Assembly (NCBI GenBank): GCA_019636285.1
Contig: JAHBXV010000003.1
Span: 124,001-188,000 of the forward strand
Source of the DNA: Planctomycetaceae bacterium
GTDB lineage: Bacteria > Planctomycetota > Planctomycetia > Planctomycetales > Planctomycetaceae
Direction: 5' to 3'
Length of the DNA stretch: 64,000 nt
The position numbers and the translations under genes are program-made. This document shows, piece by piece, positions 37,787-47,900 of the stretch; within the stretch, counting starts at the first letter, position 1; each line of letters begins with the position of its first letter. The notes under the pieces were generated by a model that saw only the letters and a list, made by a program, of their open reading frames with translations, searched no databases and was not told the origin of the DNA.

Positions 37787-38707
37787 CTAGAGCTTGATCC
37801 CCTGGTCCTGAAACAGAAATTTCATGTCGCTCCAGACGTCCTTCTTGGCGGCAGGGTTTCGGAGGAGGTACGAGGGATGATAGGTGCACAGCACCTTCGC
37901 CCGGCCGTACTGGAAGAATTGCCCACGGAGCTTGCCGATCGGCATTGTCGTTCCCAGGAGATTCTGGGCCGCGCAACTTCCCCAGCAGACGATGTACTCG
38001 GGATTCACGATTGCAATCTGTCCGTCGAGATACTCGCGGCAGTGACCTGCTTCCTCGGGGGACGGCAGCCGATTTCCGGGCGGGCGACAGCGCAGGACGT
38101 TGCAAATGTAAATATCTTCACGCTGAAGGTGGCAAGCCTTGATGATGTCGTTGAGCAACTGCCCCGCCCGCCCGACGAACGGTTCGCCCTGTTTGTCCTC
38201 GTCAGCACCTGGCGCTTCACCCACGAACAGGATCTTTGCTTCGGGATTGCCGACACCGAAAACCGTCTGCGTCCGAGTGCGTGCCAGTTCGTCGCAACGA
38301 ACGCATTTCGCGACTTTCTGTTGCAGCACCTGGAGTTGTGCAACGCGTTCAGGCTTTGGCAGATCGAGCGCCTGAAAGGGGACAGGTTCCGGCAATGTCG
38401 GAGCCGGCTTGGCGACACGTGGCATGGGGACAGGCTCAACTGGGAGGAGGGTACCGCGCGGTGGCCGCGATTCTGTCGCGACTTCAGCGACCGGTTCCGG
38501 CCGTGCGGGCGTGACGACGGTCGCGGGAATCGAGACCGTCGCGCGGACCAGATGCGTCACGCCGGCGGCGCGCAACGATTCCAGGTGCTGTCGCAGGGCT
38601 CGCGAGGACTGCACGCTGTCGTCCTGGATCACGGTGACGAATTCTCGACGGAAAGCGGAACGCGTGTTGCGGGGGCGATTCGGCGAGAATCGTCCCCGAA
38701 GGCTCAT
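37787..38707 (-). CDS. Uracil-DNA glycosylase, family 4 (iron-sulfur type)
   Basis: Start placed at ATG 38707 (306 residues); the open frame runs much further upstream but over the divergent ftr gene. Residues 1-105 are Pro/Arg-rich, probably a flexible extension. The UDG domain (about 120-306) has [50 protein letters not shown], a Cys in [10 protein letters not shown], and HPSYLLRNP. The four cysteines fit the family 4 4Fe-4S cluster, and GEAPG-DEDxxGxPF is the active-site loop. It removes uracil from DNA for base-excision repair. The exact start is uncertain. Confidence 0.9.
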   Translation of the reverse strand: MSLRGRFSPNRPRNTRSAFRREFVTVIQDDSVQSSRALRQHLESLRAAGVTHLVRATVSIPATVVTPARPEPVAEVATESRPPRGTLLPVEPVPMPRVAKPAPTLPEPVPFQALDLPKPERVAQLQVLQQKVAKCVRCDELARTRTQTVFGVGNPEAKILFVGEAPGADEDKQGEPFVGRAGQLLNDIIKACHLQREDIYICNVLRCRPPGNRLPSPEEAGHCREYLDGQIAIVNPEYIVCWGSCAAQNLLGTTMPIGKLRGQFFQYGRAKVLCTYHPSYLLRNPAAKKDVWSDMKFLFQDQGIKL

Positions 38708-38723
38708 TCGACCCGGATCGTAC

Positions 38724-38740
38724 GTGAAGAGGCGCTTCAC
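38724..38740. promoter_or_regulatory. Inverted repeat in the udg/ftr divergent region
   Basis: GTGAAG-AGGCG-CTTCAC is a perfect six-base dyad with a five-base spacer, between the divergent starts at 38707 and 38850. It could be an operator or chance. Confidence 0.25.
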
Positions 38741-38849
38741 TGCACGTCTGCCGTCGAAGCTCCGGACTTCGGGCAACTCGCTGTCGCCGCAAGTCCGCTT
38801 GCGATAACGTACTGAACCCGAGACGGAGGGGACTCGAAAGGCTTCGGTT

Positions 38850-39788
38850 GTGGATGCGAACGCGCGAAACTGGTTCATGCTGGGAACGGTGAAGGTCGAG
38901 GATACGTTCGCCGAAGCGTTTCCCATGACTGCCGCGCGACTCATCATCACGGCGGAAACGCCCCGCTGGGCACAGACCGCGGCGATCGTCATGACGGGAA
39001 ACGCCACCAGCGTGATCGCCTGCGACGTCGAAGCCGCGGTTGAACGGACGGTTTCCCCGGAAATCACTCCGGACGGCCGCCCCGGTGTGGCCGTGCTGGC
39101 ATTTGGTTTCAGCCGCGAGAAGTTGCAGTCGGCGCTCGTCAGCCGCGTCGGGCAGTGCGTGCTCACCAGTCCCACGACGGCTTGCTACAACGGTTTGCCG
39201 GCGATCCCTGCGGACAAGTCGATCTCCATCGGCGGTCAGGTCCGCTTTTTTGGCGACGGCTTTCAGGGCTCGAAGCTGGTCGACGGGAACCGCTATTGGC
39301 GCGTGCCGACCATGGACGGGGAGTTTATCTGCGAGGATCGCTTCGGAACGACGAAGGGGGTCGCGGGGGGAAACCTTTTGATCGGTGGTCGCGACCAGGC
39401 ATCGGCCTTGCAAGCGGCCGAGCAGGCCGTGATTGCCGTGCGGCATGTGCCCGACGTCATCCTGCCATTTCCGGGCGGAATCGTCCGCAGCGGCAGCAAG
39501 GTCGGCTCGCGTTACAAGGCGCTGAAGGCAAGCACGAACGAGGCCTATTGTCCCACGCTCCGAGGTCGCGTGGCGACAAGTTTGACGCCCGAGACCGAGT
39601 GCATGTACGAATTGGTGATCGACGGCCTGACGTTTGAGGCGGTCGCGGATGCGATGCGGATCGCCATTCGGATCGCGGCGGAGGCACCCGGCGTGACCAT
39701 GATCACGGCCGGGAATTACGGCGGCAAACTGGGGCCGCATCACCTGCATCTGAAAGACTTGTTGCCAGGGGTTCAGGAAACAGCATGA
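38850..39788 (+). CDS. ftr: Formylmethanofuran:tetrahydromethanopterin formyltransferase
   Basis: A 312-residue protein from GTG 38850 (GAAAGG eight bases upstream); ATG 38880 is an alternative. It matches Ftr/FhcD throughout: [75 protein letters not shown] and CPTLRGRV. In bacteria it works with the Fhc complex in tetrahydromethanopterin-linked formaldehyde oxidation, a pathway known in planctomycetes. No other gene of the pathway is in the window. The following membrane-protein gene overlaps by ATGA. Confidence 0.95.
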   Translation: MDANARNWFMLGTVKVEDTFAEAFPMTAARLIITAETPRWAQTAAIVMTGNATSVIACDVEAAVERTVSPEITPDGRPGVAVLAFGFSREKLQSALVSRVGQCVLTSPTTACYNGLPAIPADKSISIGGQVRFFGDGFQGSKLVDGNRYWRVPTMDGEFICEDRFGTTKGVAGGNLLIGGRDQASALQAAEQAVIAVRHVPDVILPFPGGIVRSGSKVGSRYKALKASTNEAYCPTLRGRVATSLTPETECMYELVIDGLTFEAVADAMRIAIRIAAEAPGVTMITAGNYGGKLGPHHLHLKDLLPGVQETA

Positions 39789-41752
39789 CGAGGGATGCGT
39801 CACTGTCGGTTGTCGGAATCGAGGAACGCGCGGCGGGCTCGCGGAGTCTGACGTCGATCATCATCGCGCTCTCCATCGGGATTCACGCGTGCCTGATCCT
39901 GACGGCTAGTCCGCTGCAATCAGCGAATGATCGATCGCGGTGGTGTACGGTCTGGTCGCTCGTCAATCGCCGTGTCTTCCACATCGACGAAATTCGGCAG
40001 GTCAAGTCGTGGGACAGCATCGACATTCTGTTCGACGGCGAGCACTTCTATTCGACGAAACCTCCGCTTCTCGCCACCGTAGCCGCCGGAATTGTCGAGG
40101 GCATCGAACGCACCACCGGCTGGACGCTCTCCGCGAACACGGCCATCGTCTGCTCCCTGACACTGTTGGTGCTCAACCTCGTTCCCTTCGGCGTGGGGCT
40201 GGTTGTTCTAGCGAGACTGGTTCGTCGGTTCAGTCCGCACGAGCCGACGGCAGCATTCCTTGTCACGGTGCTGGGTTTCGGCACGTTATGCACACCGTTT
40301 CTGATGACGCTCAACAATCACACGGTCGCGATGACCGGGTTGTTGTTCTCGCTGGCGGCTCTACTTCGAATTCTGAACGACGACGATTGCCCCGGCTGGG
40401 TCTATGCCGTTTGCGGCTTCATGGCCGCCTGGACGGTCTGCAATGAACTTCCCGCCGCCGCCTACGGCCTGGCCAGCTTTCTCCTGTGCGCCCGAAAGTC
40501 GCTGTCGCGAACGCTGGCCTGGTATGTTCCCGCCGCGATCGTCCCGCTGGCGGCCTATTTCGTAACGATGTGGCTGGCGACGGGTTCGCTGGTTCCCGCG
40601 TATGCGTCGTTCGGAACGTCCAAGTACGAATTCACGATCGATGGCGTTCCCAGCTACTGGTCGAATCCGCAAGGGGTTGATCGAAATCTCGATTCACCAT
40701 TTTTCTATATCCTTCATTGCACGTTTGGCCACCACGGCATCTGGTCGCTCACCCCCGTCTGGCTCTTGAGCTTCGTCGGTTGGTTCGGTGCCAGGCGAGT
40801 GGAAAACCGGGCCCTGCGGATGGGACTCTGGCTGGGGTTAGCGTGTAGCGTGCTGGTCCTCGGCTTCTATTGGACGCGGACAGAGAATTACAACTATGGC
40901 GGAGTTTCGTGCGGGCTGCGCTGGGCACTTTGGCTCATTCCGTTCTGGCTGATCGCGGCCCTGCCGGTCGTCGATACCTGGTGGACGTGTTGTCGCGGCG
41001 GGAGGGCCACGCTGCTGGCTCTCTTGCTGGCGTCGCTACCCGCCGCATGGCTGCCGATTCCCAATCCGTGGCAACAACCCTGGCTGTTCCGCGCCCTGGA
41101 GGCCGGTGGCTGGATCGACTATCGCAACGTCCCGCCCGCGTTGCCGCATGATGTCTGGACGCTCTTCCCAACCATCCCCGACGGCGATGACCAGACACCC
41201 GGTCCGATCGTCGAATGGTCCCACGCGACGGCCTTGGGGGCAGAGCGTTTGACCTTGCAGCGACGCGGGACCGTCCAGATTGACGGTAAGACTTGGCAGG
41301 TCATCCGCGGCCGCCGTTATGAACCGGGCCGAGCCGAGCCGGTGTTTTCGGCGGACTGGGCCATCCTGGCGGATCGCTGGAATGCCGGTCGTCCTCCAGG
41401 CGAGACGTTGCGCTGGATCGACGCAGACACGCCACGTGAGCAGAAGCTGGCCGACCTGGCCTTCCTGCGCGGGTTACCCCTCTTGCAGCGCTATCATCCG
41501 GGCTTCATCCGCTACGTGAAGACACCGCTACAGGACGATGCGTACCGCTGCCAGCGTGCCGCCGCCCAGGTCTACTTCGACCCTGGCGACGGCAAGAAAC
41601 GGTATCGGGTCGACGCGTGGTTCAGCGACGACGTCCCTTTTGGAACCGTGCAATGGGATCTCCAGGTCGTGAACGCGTCGGATAACACCCCGATCCGACT
41701 GGAGCGCTGGACACTCTCTCGGATTGATCCCGCTCCCGCTCCCGCCGAATGA
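39785..41752 (+). CDS. Large polytopic membrane protein, possible GT-C type glycosyltransferase
   Basis: A 655-residue protein. Residues about 22-440 contain roughly ten hydrophobic helices (for example LTSIIIALSIGIHACLIL and WALWLIPFWLIAALPVV); the C-terminal 200 residues are soluble. An early extra-membrane loop contains HIDEIRQVKSWDSIDILFDG and STKPPL, acidic residues placed as in GT-C enzymes (the STKPPL segment resembles the ArnT-like family), but the resemblance is loose. The start overlaps the ftr stop (ATGA), so translation is coupled, although no metabolic link is evident. Confidence 0.65.
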   Translation: MTRDASLSVVGIEERAAGSRSLTSIIIALSIGIHACLILTASPLQSANDRSRWCTVWSLVNRRVFHIDEIRQVKSWDSIDILFDGEHFYSTKPPLLATVAAGIVEGIERTTGWTLSANTAIVCSLTLLVLNLVPFGVGLVVLARLVRRFSPHEPTAAFLVTVLGFGTLCTPFLMTLNNHTVAMTGLLFSLAALLRILNDDDCPGWVYAVCGFMAAWTVCNELPAAAYGLASFLLCARKSLSRTLAWYVPAAIVPLAAYFVTMWLATGSLVPAYASFGTSKYEFTIDGVPSYWSNPQGVDRNLDSPFFYILHCTFGHHGIWSLTPVWLLSFVGWFGARRVENRALRMGLWLGLACSVLVLGFYWTRTENYNYGGVSCGLRWALWLIPFWLIAALPVVDTWWTCCRGGRATLLALLLASLPAAWLPIPNPWQQPWLFRALEAGGWIDYRNVPPALPHDVWTLFPTIPDGDDQTPGPIVEWSHATALGAERLTLQRRGTVQIDGKTWQVIRGRRYEPGRAEPVFSADWAILADRWNAGRPPGETLRWIDADTPREQKLADLAFLRGLPLLQRYHPGFIRYVKTPLQDDAYRCQRAAAQVYFDPGDGKKRYRVDAWFSDDVPFGTVQWDLQVVNASDNTPIRLERWTLSRIDPAPAPAE

Positions 41753-41855
41753 CCGCGATTGGATCGCTCCAGACTTGCCACGAGTCCTCCGGTTGATTGT
41801 GCTGGATGGACTCTGGGTGCTTTAAGTCTTGAGCGGCTATGTGCGGGAGTGGGCC

Positions 41856-43334
41856 ATGCGGTGGATCATGGGAATGCTCGTCGTCCCGTGGGCGAGCCTG
41901 TCGGCGGCTGAGCCGTTCACCTTCACGCTGCAATCGCAGCAGCCGATTGAGGAATCGCGACCAAACACTCCCGGCGAGTTTCGCATCGTTCATCAAGCAG
42001 TGGAGTGGGATCCGGCCAAGACGGCCGTCATTGTCTGCGATGTCTGGGATTTGCACCACAGCCTGAATGCGGTGCGTCGGCTGGAAGAGTTCTGCCCACG
42101 GCTGAACGCCTTTCTCAATGCGGCCCGAGACCACGGCGCTGTCATCATTCATGCCCCCAGCGACTGCATGGCGGCGTATGAAGCGCATCCCGCACGTCAG
42201 CGGGCGATCGCTTCACCACAGGCAGCCGATCTACCGCCGCTCGCCCCGTTCTGGTGCTCGCAGATTCCTGCCGAGGAACAAGCCGACTATCCGATCGACC
42301 AATCCGACGGCGGTGACGACGACGACCCAACCAAGCATGCCGAGTGGGCCAAGAAACTGGCAGCGATGGGCCGCGTGGTGGGAACTCCTTGGCTGAAACA
42401 ATCGCCCCTCATCGACATCGACGCCGACCAGGACTACATCAGCGATCGCGGCGAGGAAATCTGGAACGTCCTGCGGGAGCGCGGCATCGAGCAGGTCGTT
42501 CTCACCGGGGTCCACGTCAACATGTGCGTGCTGGGACGGCCGTTTGGGCTCCGGCAGATGGTGCGTCACGGGATGCCGGTTGTTCTCGTGCGCGACCTGA
42601 CTGACGCGATGTACAACCCGGCTTGCTGGCCCTACGTCGATCACTTCACCGGGACCGACCTGGTCATCGGACACATCGAGCGGTACGTCTGCCCGACGAT
42701 CACCAGCGACCAGTTGCTGGGAGGCGAGCCATTCCGTTCGAAATATGATCCCCGGCAACCCGGTGCCATGCTGGACACACTCTCGGCACAACGAGCAACG
42801 GCAGAGACGTATCGGAAACATTGGACCACCGCCACAGCGCCGCTGGTCCTGAAAGAAGCGACCGGCGGAGTCGTCCGGTCCGCCGACGGTCCTGTCTGGC
42901 TGCGGACCACCGTGCGTCTCCCTCGCGAGGCAAGCGCCGATTCGGGCCTCATCGTCCGCTATGGCAGTCGCGATCAAGGGGAAGCAAAGCCGCGCATCTG
43001 GTGGAATGGCACCGAAGTTTCGCCGCCAGAAGGCGAGGGGGACGGAAATCGACAGATCCCCGCCTCCGCCCTGTTGCCGGATGACATCAACCTGCTGGTC
43101 ATCCGGTTGGACGGTGTTCCGGGCGCGACCAAGGCGCATCGTGACGCCGAATTGGTGGATCTCCTATCCGGGGACCGGACGTGGAGACTGGACGGTCGCT
43201 GGCAGTTTCGCCTCGGGGATGGCGACGGCTGGTCCAACATGCCGCTCCCCGCGAAGTTTGGAGCCGGTTCGGACATCCTGCACGACCTCACAGCCAAGTC
43301 AGGCGCGGTGAAGAAGACGCGACCGGATCGGTAG
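41856..43334 (+). CDS. Secreted isochorismatase-family hydrolase with C-terminal domain
   Basis: Start placed at ATG 41856, six bases after GGGAG; the frame opens at 41829. It has 492 residues with a signal peptide (MLVVPWASLSAAEP). The cysteine-hydrolase domain (about 40-290) has the catalytic Asp in TAVIVCDVWDLHH and the nucleophile Cys in GVHVNMCVLGRPFGLRQM. The C-terminal 180 residues look like a beta-sandwich, possibly carbohydrate-binding (PVWLRTTVRLPREA). The family hydrolyses amides and related bonds; the substrate is unknown. The signal peptide and added domain suggest work outside the cytoplasm. Confidence 0.82.
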   Translation: MRWIMGMLVVPWASLSAAEPFTFTLQSQQPIEESRPNTPGEFRIVHQAVEWDPAKTAVIVCDVWDLHHSLNAVRRLEEFCPRLNAFLNAARDHGAVIIHAPSDCMAAYEAHPARQRAIASPQAADLPPLAPFWCSQIPAEEQADYPIDQSDGGDDDDPTKHAEWAKKLAAMGRVVGTPWLKQSPLIDIDADQDYISDRGEEIWNVLRERGIEQVVLTGVHVNMCVLGRPFGLRQMVRHGMPVVLVRDLTDAMYNPACWPYVDHFTGTDLVIGHIERYVCPTITSDQLLGGEPFRSKYDPRQPGAMLDTLSAQRATAETYRKHWTTATAPLVLKEATGGVVRSADGPVWLRTTVRLPREASADSGLIVRYGSRDQGEAKPRIWWNGTEVSPPEGEGDGNRQIPASALLPDDINLLVIRLDGVPGATKAHRDAELVDLLSGDRTWRLDGRWQFRLGDGDGWSNMPLPAKFGAGSDILHDLTAKSGAVKKTRPDR

Positions 43335-43649
43335 GCCAAATTAGATCATGCTGACTTGTTTGCGCACGCCATTCGCTGAGAAAAGTCATCGCGAAGTCCC
43401 TGAACGGACTGGATGTTTGAGTTGTAACGATTGGGCAAAAACTCCCATGGCACAGGAAAATGTTGCAGTTTGACATCGCCTGAAACGTGCCCTAGCTTCC
43501 AATTGACCGCGTGGTTCCGGGCGGGTCTTCCAAGGCCCCCAGGCCGCCACAGGGATTCAGTGGCCGGTCGTTCCGCCATTTTGGCTCCGAGGGGGGAGCC
43601 AGAGTGTGCCTTGCGGACGTCGGGTGACTGAATGTTGCAGGGGGGTAGA
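43335..43649. other. Intergenic region before the S41 peptidase gene
   Basis: About 315 bases, no convincing gene. A hairpin TGGCTCC/GGAGCCA around GAGGGG lies at 43582-43601, about 50 bases before the peptidase start; it has no T-run. The region should contain the promoter of the peptidase gene. Confidence 0.4.
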
Positions 43650-45290
43650 ATGCTGTTTTCGGGACTTCGCGTGCGGCGCCGGATGGCCGCATGTTTCGCG
43701 ATCCTGGTGTTTTTCGGCACGATCGGATCGATCGGAGCGCGAGAACTCTCGATCCAGACCGAGCAGGAAGCTCTGCAGCAGGGTGCCGGCTTTGAACGCT
43801 CGCGCCAATGGCTGGAAGCGATTGAGACCTACGATCTGGCCGTCGAAAAATGGCCGGAAAACGCAGCTCTCCAGTACGGCCTGCGACGCGCCAAGGTCCA
43901 CTTTTCCATTGACCGTCGTTACAGCGACCGGTCGTTCCTGGAAAACATGTTGCCGCTTCCGGAAAGCGAAGCCCTCTCGTACCTGGACGATCTGCTCGAA
44001 CGGATCCGCCAGCATTACGTGGAACCGATCAGCATGACGTCGGTCGCCGCGCACGGCACCGAAAGTCTGTACCTGGCCTTGAACAACGATCGGTTTCTTG
44101 AGCGGAACCTGCCCCGTGTCGACCGCTCGCGAGTCGCCAATCTGCGTGAAGCACTGAAGTCGCAGTATTGGAATCGCCGCGTCTCGGGTGAGCAGGGGGC
44201 TCGTCAACTGGTTCAGGAAGTCTGTCGCCTCGCTGCTCGGGAAGCGTCCTTGCAACCCGGGGCTGTGGTCATGGAATTCGTCTTCGGCGGCTGTAATGCC
44301 CTCGACGATTACAGCGGGTATCTGACCGCGGGAAAGCTGACGGACCTTTACGGCAATATCGACGGTGAGTTCGTGGGTATCGGCATCGAGATGAAGGCCG
44401 AACAGGGACGCGGGCTCCGGCTCGTGGATGTGCTGGCCGACAGCCCTGCCGACGAGGGAGGACTGAAACCCGGCGAGTATATCGTGGCCGTGGAACGGCA
44501 GGACTGCCGCAAGATGAACACCGAAGAAGCAGCCGCCCTGCTTCAGGGCAAGCCGGGCAGTTTCGCGCGGTTGACCATTGAAAACGCCGCAACGAGCCAG
44601 ACGCGAGAAGTCTCGCTTCATCGCCGGGCCGTGAAAGTGAAGAGCATTCCGCTGGCGACGATCGTCGATCCCGTGTCCGGAATTGGCTACATCCGCATGA
44701 CGGGCTTTCAGAAGACGACAGCCGTCGAACTCGATGCCGCCCTACTGCAACTCCAGCGGGATGGCATGCAGGCCCTGATCTGGGATCTTCGCGGCAACCC
44801 CGGCGGCTTGTTGACCGCGGCCGTGGAAGTGCTCGACCGATTCATCGATGACGGCGTCCTGGTTTCGACCAAGGGCCGGACCAGCGACCAGAACTGGACG
44901 TATACGGCAAAGTCGTCGGTCGCCTGGCGAGGCCCCATGGTGCTGCTCGTCGATTCCGACAGCGCCAGTGCCAGCGAAATTGTCGCGGGATGCTTGAAAG
45001 ATCATGCCCGTGCCGAGATCGTGGGTCGGAAGACTTACGGCAAATGGTCGGTCCAGAGCATTCTTCCCGGACGTGCCGAAACGGGATTGCGAATCACCAC
45101 GGCCAAGTTTTACTCCCCCAGCGGACGAACGTACGGCAAGATTGGCATCGAACCCGATATCCAGGTGCCCGATCCCGCCGAGGAGCACGTGGCGGCCTTC
45201 CGAGGCAGACGGGTCGACCTCGAAAACGATCGCGATCTCGACATGGCGATCCAGCGGGGTCGCCAGAAACTGGCACAGGCCCGTCGATGA
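43650..45290 (+). CDS. C-terminal processing peptidase (S41) with PDZ domain
   Basis: Start placed at ATG 43650 after a GGGGGG ribosome site; ATG 43632 is in frame. It has 546 residues. A signal anchor with ACFAILVFFGTIGSIGA is followed by a TPR-like helical stretch (about 28-80). A PDZ domain lies near 240-325 (GEFVGIGIEMKAE, DEGGLKPGEYIVAVE). The S41 catalytic domain has IGYIRMTGFQKTT, LIWDLRGNPGGLL, the nucleophile Ser in DSDSASASEIVAG and the general-base Lys in GRKTYGKWSVQ. It is an envelope protease that trims or degrades exported proteins. The following gene overlaps by ATGA. Confidence 0.92.
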   Translation: MLFSGLRVRRRMAACFAILVFFGTIGSIGARELSIQTEQEALQQGAGFERSRQWLEAIETYDLAVEKWPENAALQYGLRRAKVHFSIDRRYSDRSFLENMLPLPESEALSYLDDLLERIRQHYVEPISMTSVAAHGTESLYLALNNDRFLERNLPRVDRSRVANLREALKSQYWNRRVSGEQGARQLVQEVCRLAAREASLQPGAVVMEFVFGGCNALDDYSGYLTAGKLTDLYGNIDGEFVGIGIEMKAEQGRGLRLVDVLADSPADEGGLKPGEYIVAVERQDCRKMNTEEAAALLQGKPGSFARLTIENAATSQTREVSLHRRAVKVKSIPLATIVDPVSGIGYIRMTGFQKTTAVELDAALLQLQRDGMQALIWDLRGNPGGLLTAAVEVLDRFIDDGVLVSTKGRTSDQNWTYTAKSSVAWRGPMVLLVDSDSASASEIVAGCLKDHARAEIVGRKTYGKWSVQSILPGRAETGLRITTAKFYSPSGRTYGKIGIEPDIQVPDPAEEHVAAFRGRRVDLENDRDLDMAIQRGRQKLAQARR

Positions 45291-46174
45291 CAGGTTCCGT
45301 CCCCGAATGGCTGCAGACGATTGTCGGACGGCGACCGGAATTTCGCTGGTCCTACTCGCCTGAAGCCCCGTTGGTGGACTTCGCTCTCGCCCGGGAAACC
45401 GGTGACGTACTCATTGCCGATCAAGCGGGGGGACTGACCCGGCTTGATCGGCAAGGTCGTTTAACGGCCATCATTCGCACGAATCGCGATTTCCAGGCCA
45501 TCGCGTTCAGCGATACCGGCGAAGACGGCGTCGCCCTGTTCGCCGAGGACCAGATTGGATGGTTTGACCGCCAGTTGCAGTTTCGCTGGACGAAGTCGCT
45601 CTCGGATGAGCCGATGGCCCTCGCGATGACGCCCTACGGCCAGCACGCGGCGGTCGCGCTGGCGAGCGGCGAAACCCTCATTTTCGCGGCGGACCAGAAG
45701 CGGGTGTCTCGCTTCGTCGCGCGGCGACCGCTCAAACATCTGTGTTTTCTGGACGACGCGCCGGAACTGCTGGTCGCGGCCGAGTATGGCCTCCTGGCCA
45801 AGTACAGCTTCGACGGCAACCCGGCCTGGATGGAGACGCTGTGGTCGACCGTCGGCGGCATGGCGGTGACGGGCGACGGAAAGTCGATCTTTCTGGCTGG
45901 CTTCAACCTGGGGCTCCAGGTGTTTGATGGCGAAGGCCAGTCGCGGGGCGTGTTCGCGATGGAAGGAACGAACGGGCAGGTTTCCTGCAGCGTTGAACCC
46001 CATTCGGTCCTCGCCACCACATTGGAGGGGGGACTGATCTGCCTGGCTGCAAACGGTAATGTCCGCTGGTCGGCGACCATTTCAGAACCGATTCAACGCG
46101 CGGTTGTTTCTCCGTTGGGCGACTATGTCCTTGTTGGTCTCGCCTCGGGCCAGATCGTTCGTCTTGACCAATAA
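45287..46174 (+). CDS. WD40/PQQ-like beta-propeller protein
   Basis: A 295-residue protein starting at ATG 45287, which overlaps the peptidase stop. It has six or seven repeats of about 40 residues with a G-x-x-x-x-x-D pattern: RETGDVLIADQAGGLTRLD, FSDTGEDGVALFAEDQIGWFD, ALASGETLIFAADQ, VTGDGKSIFLAGFNLGLQVFD and LGDYVLVGLASGQIVRLD. There is no signal peptide or enzyme motif. It is probably a cytoplasmic interaction propeller. The coupling to an envelope protease is unexplained and may reflect only co-expression. Confidence 0.78.
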   Translation: MTGSVPEWLQTIVGRRPEFRWSYSPEAPLVDFALARETGDVLIADQAGGLTRLDRQGRLTAIIRTNRDFQAIAFSDTGEDGVALFAEDQIGWFDRQLQFRWTKSLSDEPMALAMTPYGQHAAVALASGETLIFAADQKRVSRFVARRPLKHLCFLDDAPELLVAAEYGLLAKYSFDGNPAWMETLWSTVGGMAVTGDGKSIFLAGFNLGLQVFDGEGQSRGVFAMEGTNGQVSCSVEPHSVLATTLEGGLICLAANGNVRWSATISEPIQRAVVSPLGDYVLVGLASGQIVRLDQ

Positions 46175-46628
46175 AACTTGAGCGGGATTCCGAGGCAATC
46201 GGATGTGCCGGCGGACCTCTTCCATCGTCTCAGCACACTTCACGCGTTGCCGAACCCGCCGATTGCCACCGTGTCTTCTCCTATGGCAGTCGGAACCCGA
46301 TGTTGGATTGAGGGTTCCGCCGTGCGGCTGCGCTTGAATCGCCGCCAGCGGTCTGCCATAGTCCGGCGACGCCACGGACGGAGACTTTGCCGAGTACGGA
46401 GATTTTCCGTCACTCTGGGAGTCATCGCTCCGGGCTGGAAAGTGGCCGTTCTGGCGGAACTCTGATCCTGGAAAGGAGTTCCGGAGACAATTCAGCGGGC
46501 GCGGAGGCTACCCGGCGGATGAGTCTCACCCGGCTCGGCCATCGCGGACAGGATGTGTGCGATTGGCAAAGCCGCCCATCAAGGGATGGACGGGTCTGGC
46601 CCCAGGGATTGGCGTGAAGGGGCGCCTG
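46175..46628. other. Intergenic region and leader of the nuo operon
   Basis: About 450 bases. No coding frame is convincing up to GTG 46557, which is in frame with nuoH. A perfect inverted repeat GGAACTC (46456-46462) and GAGTTCC (46476-46482) lies about 150 bases before the chosen nuoH start, next to AAAGGAG. The nuo promoter should be here. Confidence 0.4.
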
Positions 46629-47900
46629 GTGTCATTGTCGACGGTGCTGGCGGCACAAACCCTCTATGACGTGTTCAAGGAACTGCCCGTTCCATTCTGG
46701 GGACCACTTGGGTCTCTGGGAGCGTTCTTCGCGGCGGCGGGACTGCACGCAGCGCTTCTGATCGCCCTGTTTGGCATCCTGCCCCTGTTCTACATCTGGC
46801 TGGAACGGAAAGTCTCGGCCCGAATTCAGGATCGCCTGGGGCCGACACGCGTCGGCGGACGCTTCGGCTGGCTGCAGACGCTGGCAGACGGCATCAAACT
46901 GATCCAGAAAGAGGATCTGGCTCCCGATGTCGCCGATCGCTGGCTGTTTGGAATCGCCCCCTTCCTGGCGGTCGCGGCTTCCTTTACGGCTTTGGTGGCG
47001 ATTCCGTTTGCCGACGGCTGGGTCGCCGCCCAATCGAACTGCGGGCTGTTCCTGGTTCTGGCCATCCTGTCGCTGGAAGTGATCGGGATCATTCTGGCCG
47101 GTTATTCGAGCGGCTCGAAGTGGGCTCTCTTTGGTGCGATGCGGGAAGCCGCCCAGATGGTGAGCTACGAAATTCCGCTCGCCCTGTCGGCGCTCATTCC
47201 GGTCGTCGTCGTCGGGTCGCTCGATTTCGCGGACTTGGTGGCCGCGCAACAGGGGCCGTTCTGGAACTGGCTGTTCTTCCGCGATCCCTTTACCTGCCTG
47301 TCGTTCTTCATCTTCTTTACGGCGGCGACGGCCAGCGTGAAGCGGGCACCGTTCGACCTGGCCGAAGCCGAGAGCGAACTCGTCGCCGGGTTTCATACCG
47401 AATACAGCGGGCTCCGCTGGTCGTTCTTCTTCCTCGCTGAATACGCGAGCATGTTCACGGTTTCCGCGCTGGCGGTGCTGCTTTACTTCGGAGGTTGGTC
47501 AACAGGATTGAATCTGGAGCCAATATCTGTCGCTGGGACCGGCTTCACGGTCGAGGGCTATCTGCTGAATCTCATCGGCTGCGTTGTCTTCATCGTTAAG
47601 GCGTGTGTGCTGGTGACTGTACAAATGTGGGTGCGCTGGACGCTGCCGAGACTCCGCATCGATCAGGTGATGACGACGTGCCTGAAATATCTCGTGCCGA
47701 TTTCGTGCGTGCTGCTGTTCGCCGCCGCCTTGTGGCCACTGATGCTGCTGAAGGTTCTCAACCGGACACAGCTCTTTCCCCGTTCAACGGTCGCCGCAGT
47801 GATCCCCAACGAGGTATTGACGCCCGAGCCCAAGCTGAACGTGATTACGATCGACCCGCGGCAACTGGCGCCGACCCCCGAAAGCGAGGGTCCGCAGTGA
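46629..47900 (+). CDS. nuoH: NADH-quinone oxidoreductase subunit H
   Basis: Start placed at GTG 46629, six bases after AAGGGG; the frame opens at GTG 46557. It has 423 residues and about eight or nine membrane helices. Family sequence: WLERKVSARIQDRLGPTRVGG, LQTLADGIKLIQKED, MREAAQMVSYEIPLALS, and the conserved quinone-tunnel loop KRAPFDLAEAESELVAGFHTEYSG. NuoH joins the peripheral arm to the membrane arm of complex I and helps form the quinone site. The C-terminus has a Pro-rich tail of about 40 residues beyond the family core. It overlaps nuoJ as GTGA, with no nuoI between. Confidence 0.95.
   Translation: MSLSTVLAAQTLYDVFKELPVPFWGPLGSLGAFFAAAGLHAALLIALFGILPLFYIWLERKVSARIQDRLGPTRVGGRFGWLQTLADGIKLIQKEDLAPDVADRWLFGIAPFLAVAASFTALVAIPFADGWVAAQSNCGLFLVLAILSLEVIGIILAGYSSGSKWALFGAMREAAQMVSYEIPLALSALIPVVVVGSLDFADLVAAQQGPFWNWLFFRDPFTCLSFFIFFTAATASVKRAPFDLAEAESELVAGFHTEYSGLRWSFFFLAEYASMFTVSALAVLLYFGGWSTGLNLEPISVAGTGFTVEGYLLNLIGCVVFIVKACVLVTVQMWVRWTLPRLRIDQVMTTCLKYLVPISCVLLFAAALWPLMLLKVLNRTQLFPRSTVAAVIPNEVLTPEPKLNVITIDPRQLAPTPESEGPQ

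Noticed and set aside
38708-39175. N-terminal extension of the uracil-DNA glycosylase frame
   Set aside because: These codons lie antisense over the start of ftr and read as random sequence; the start was moved to 38707.
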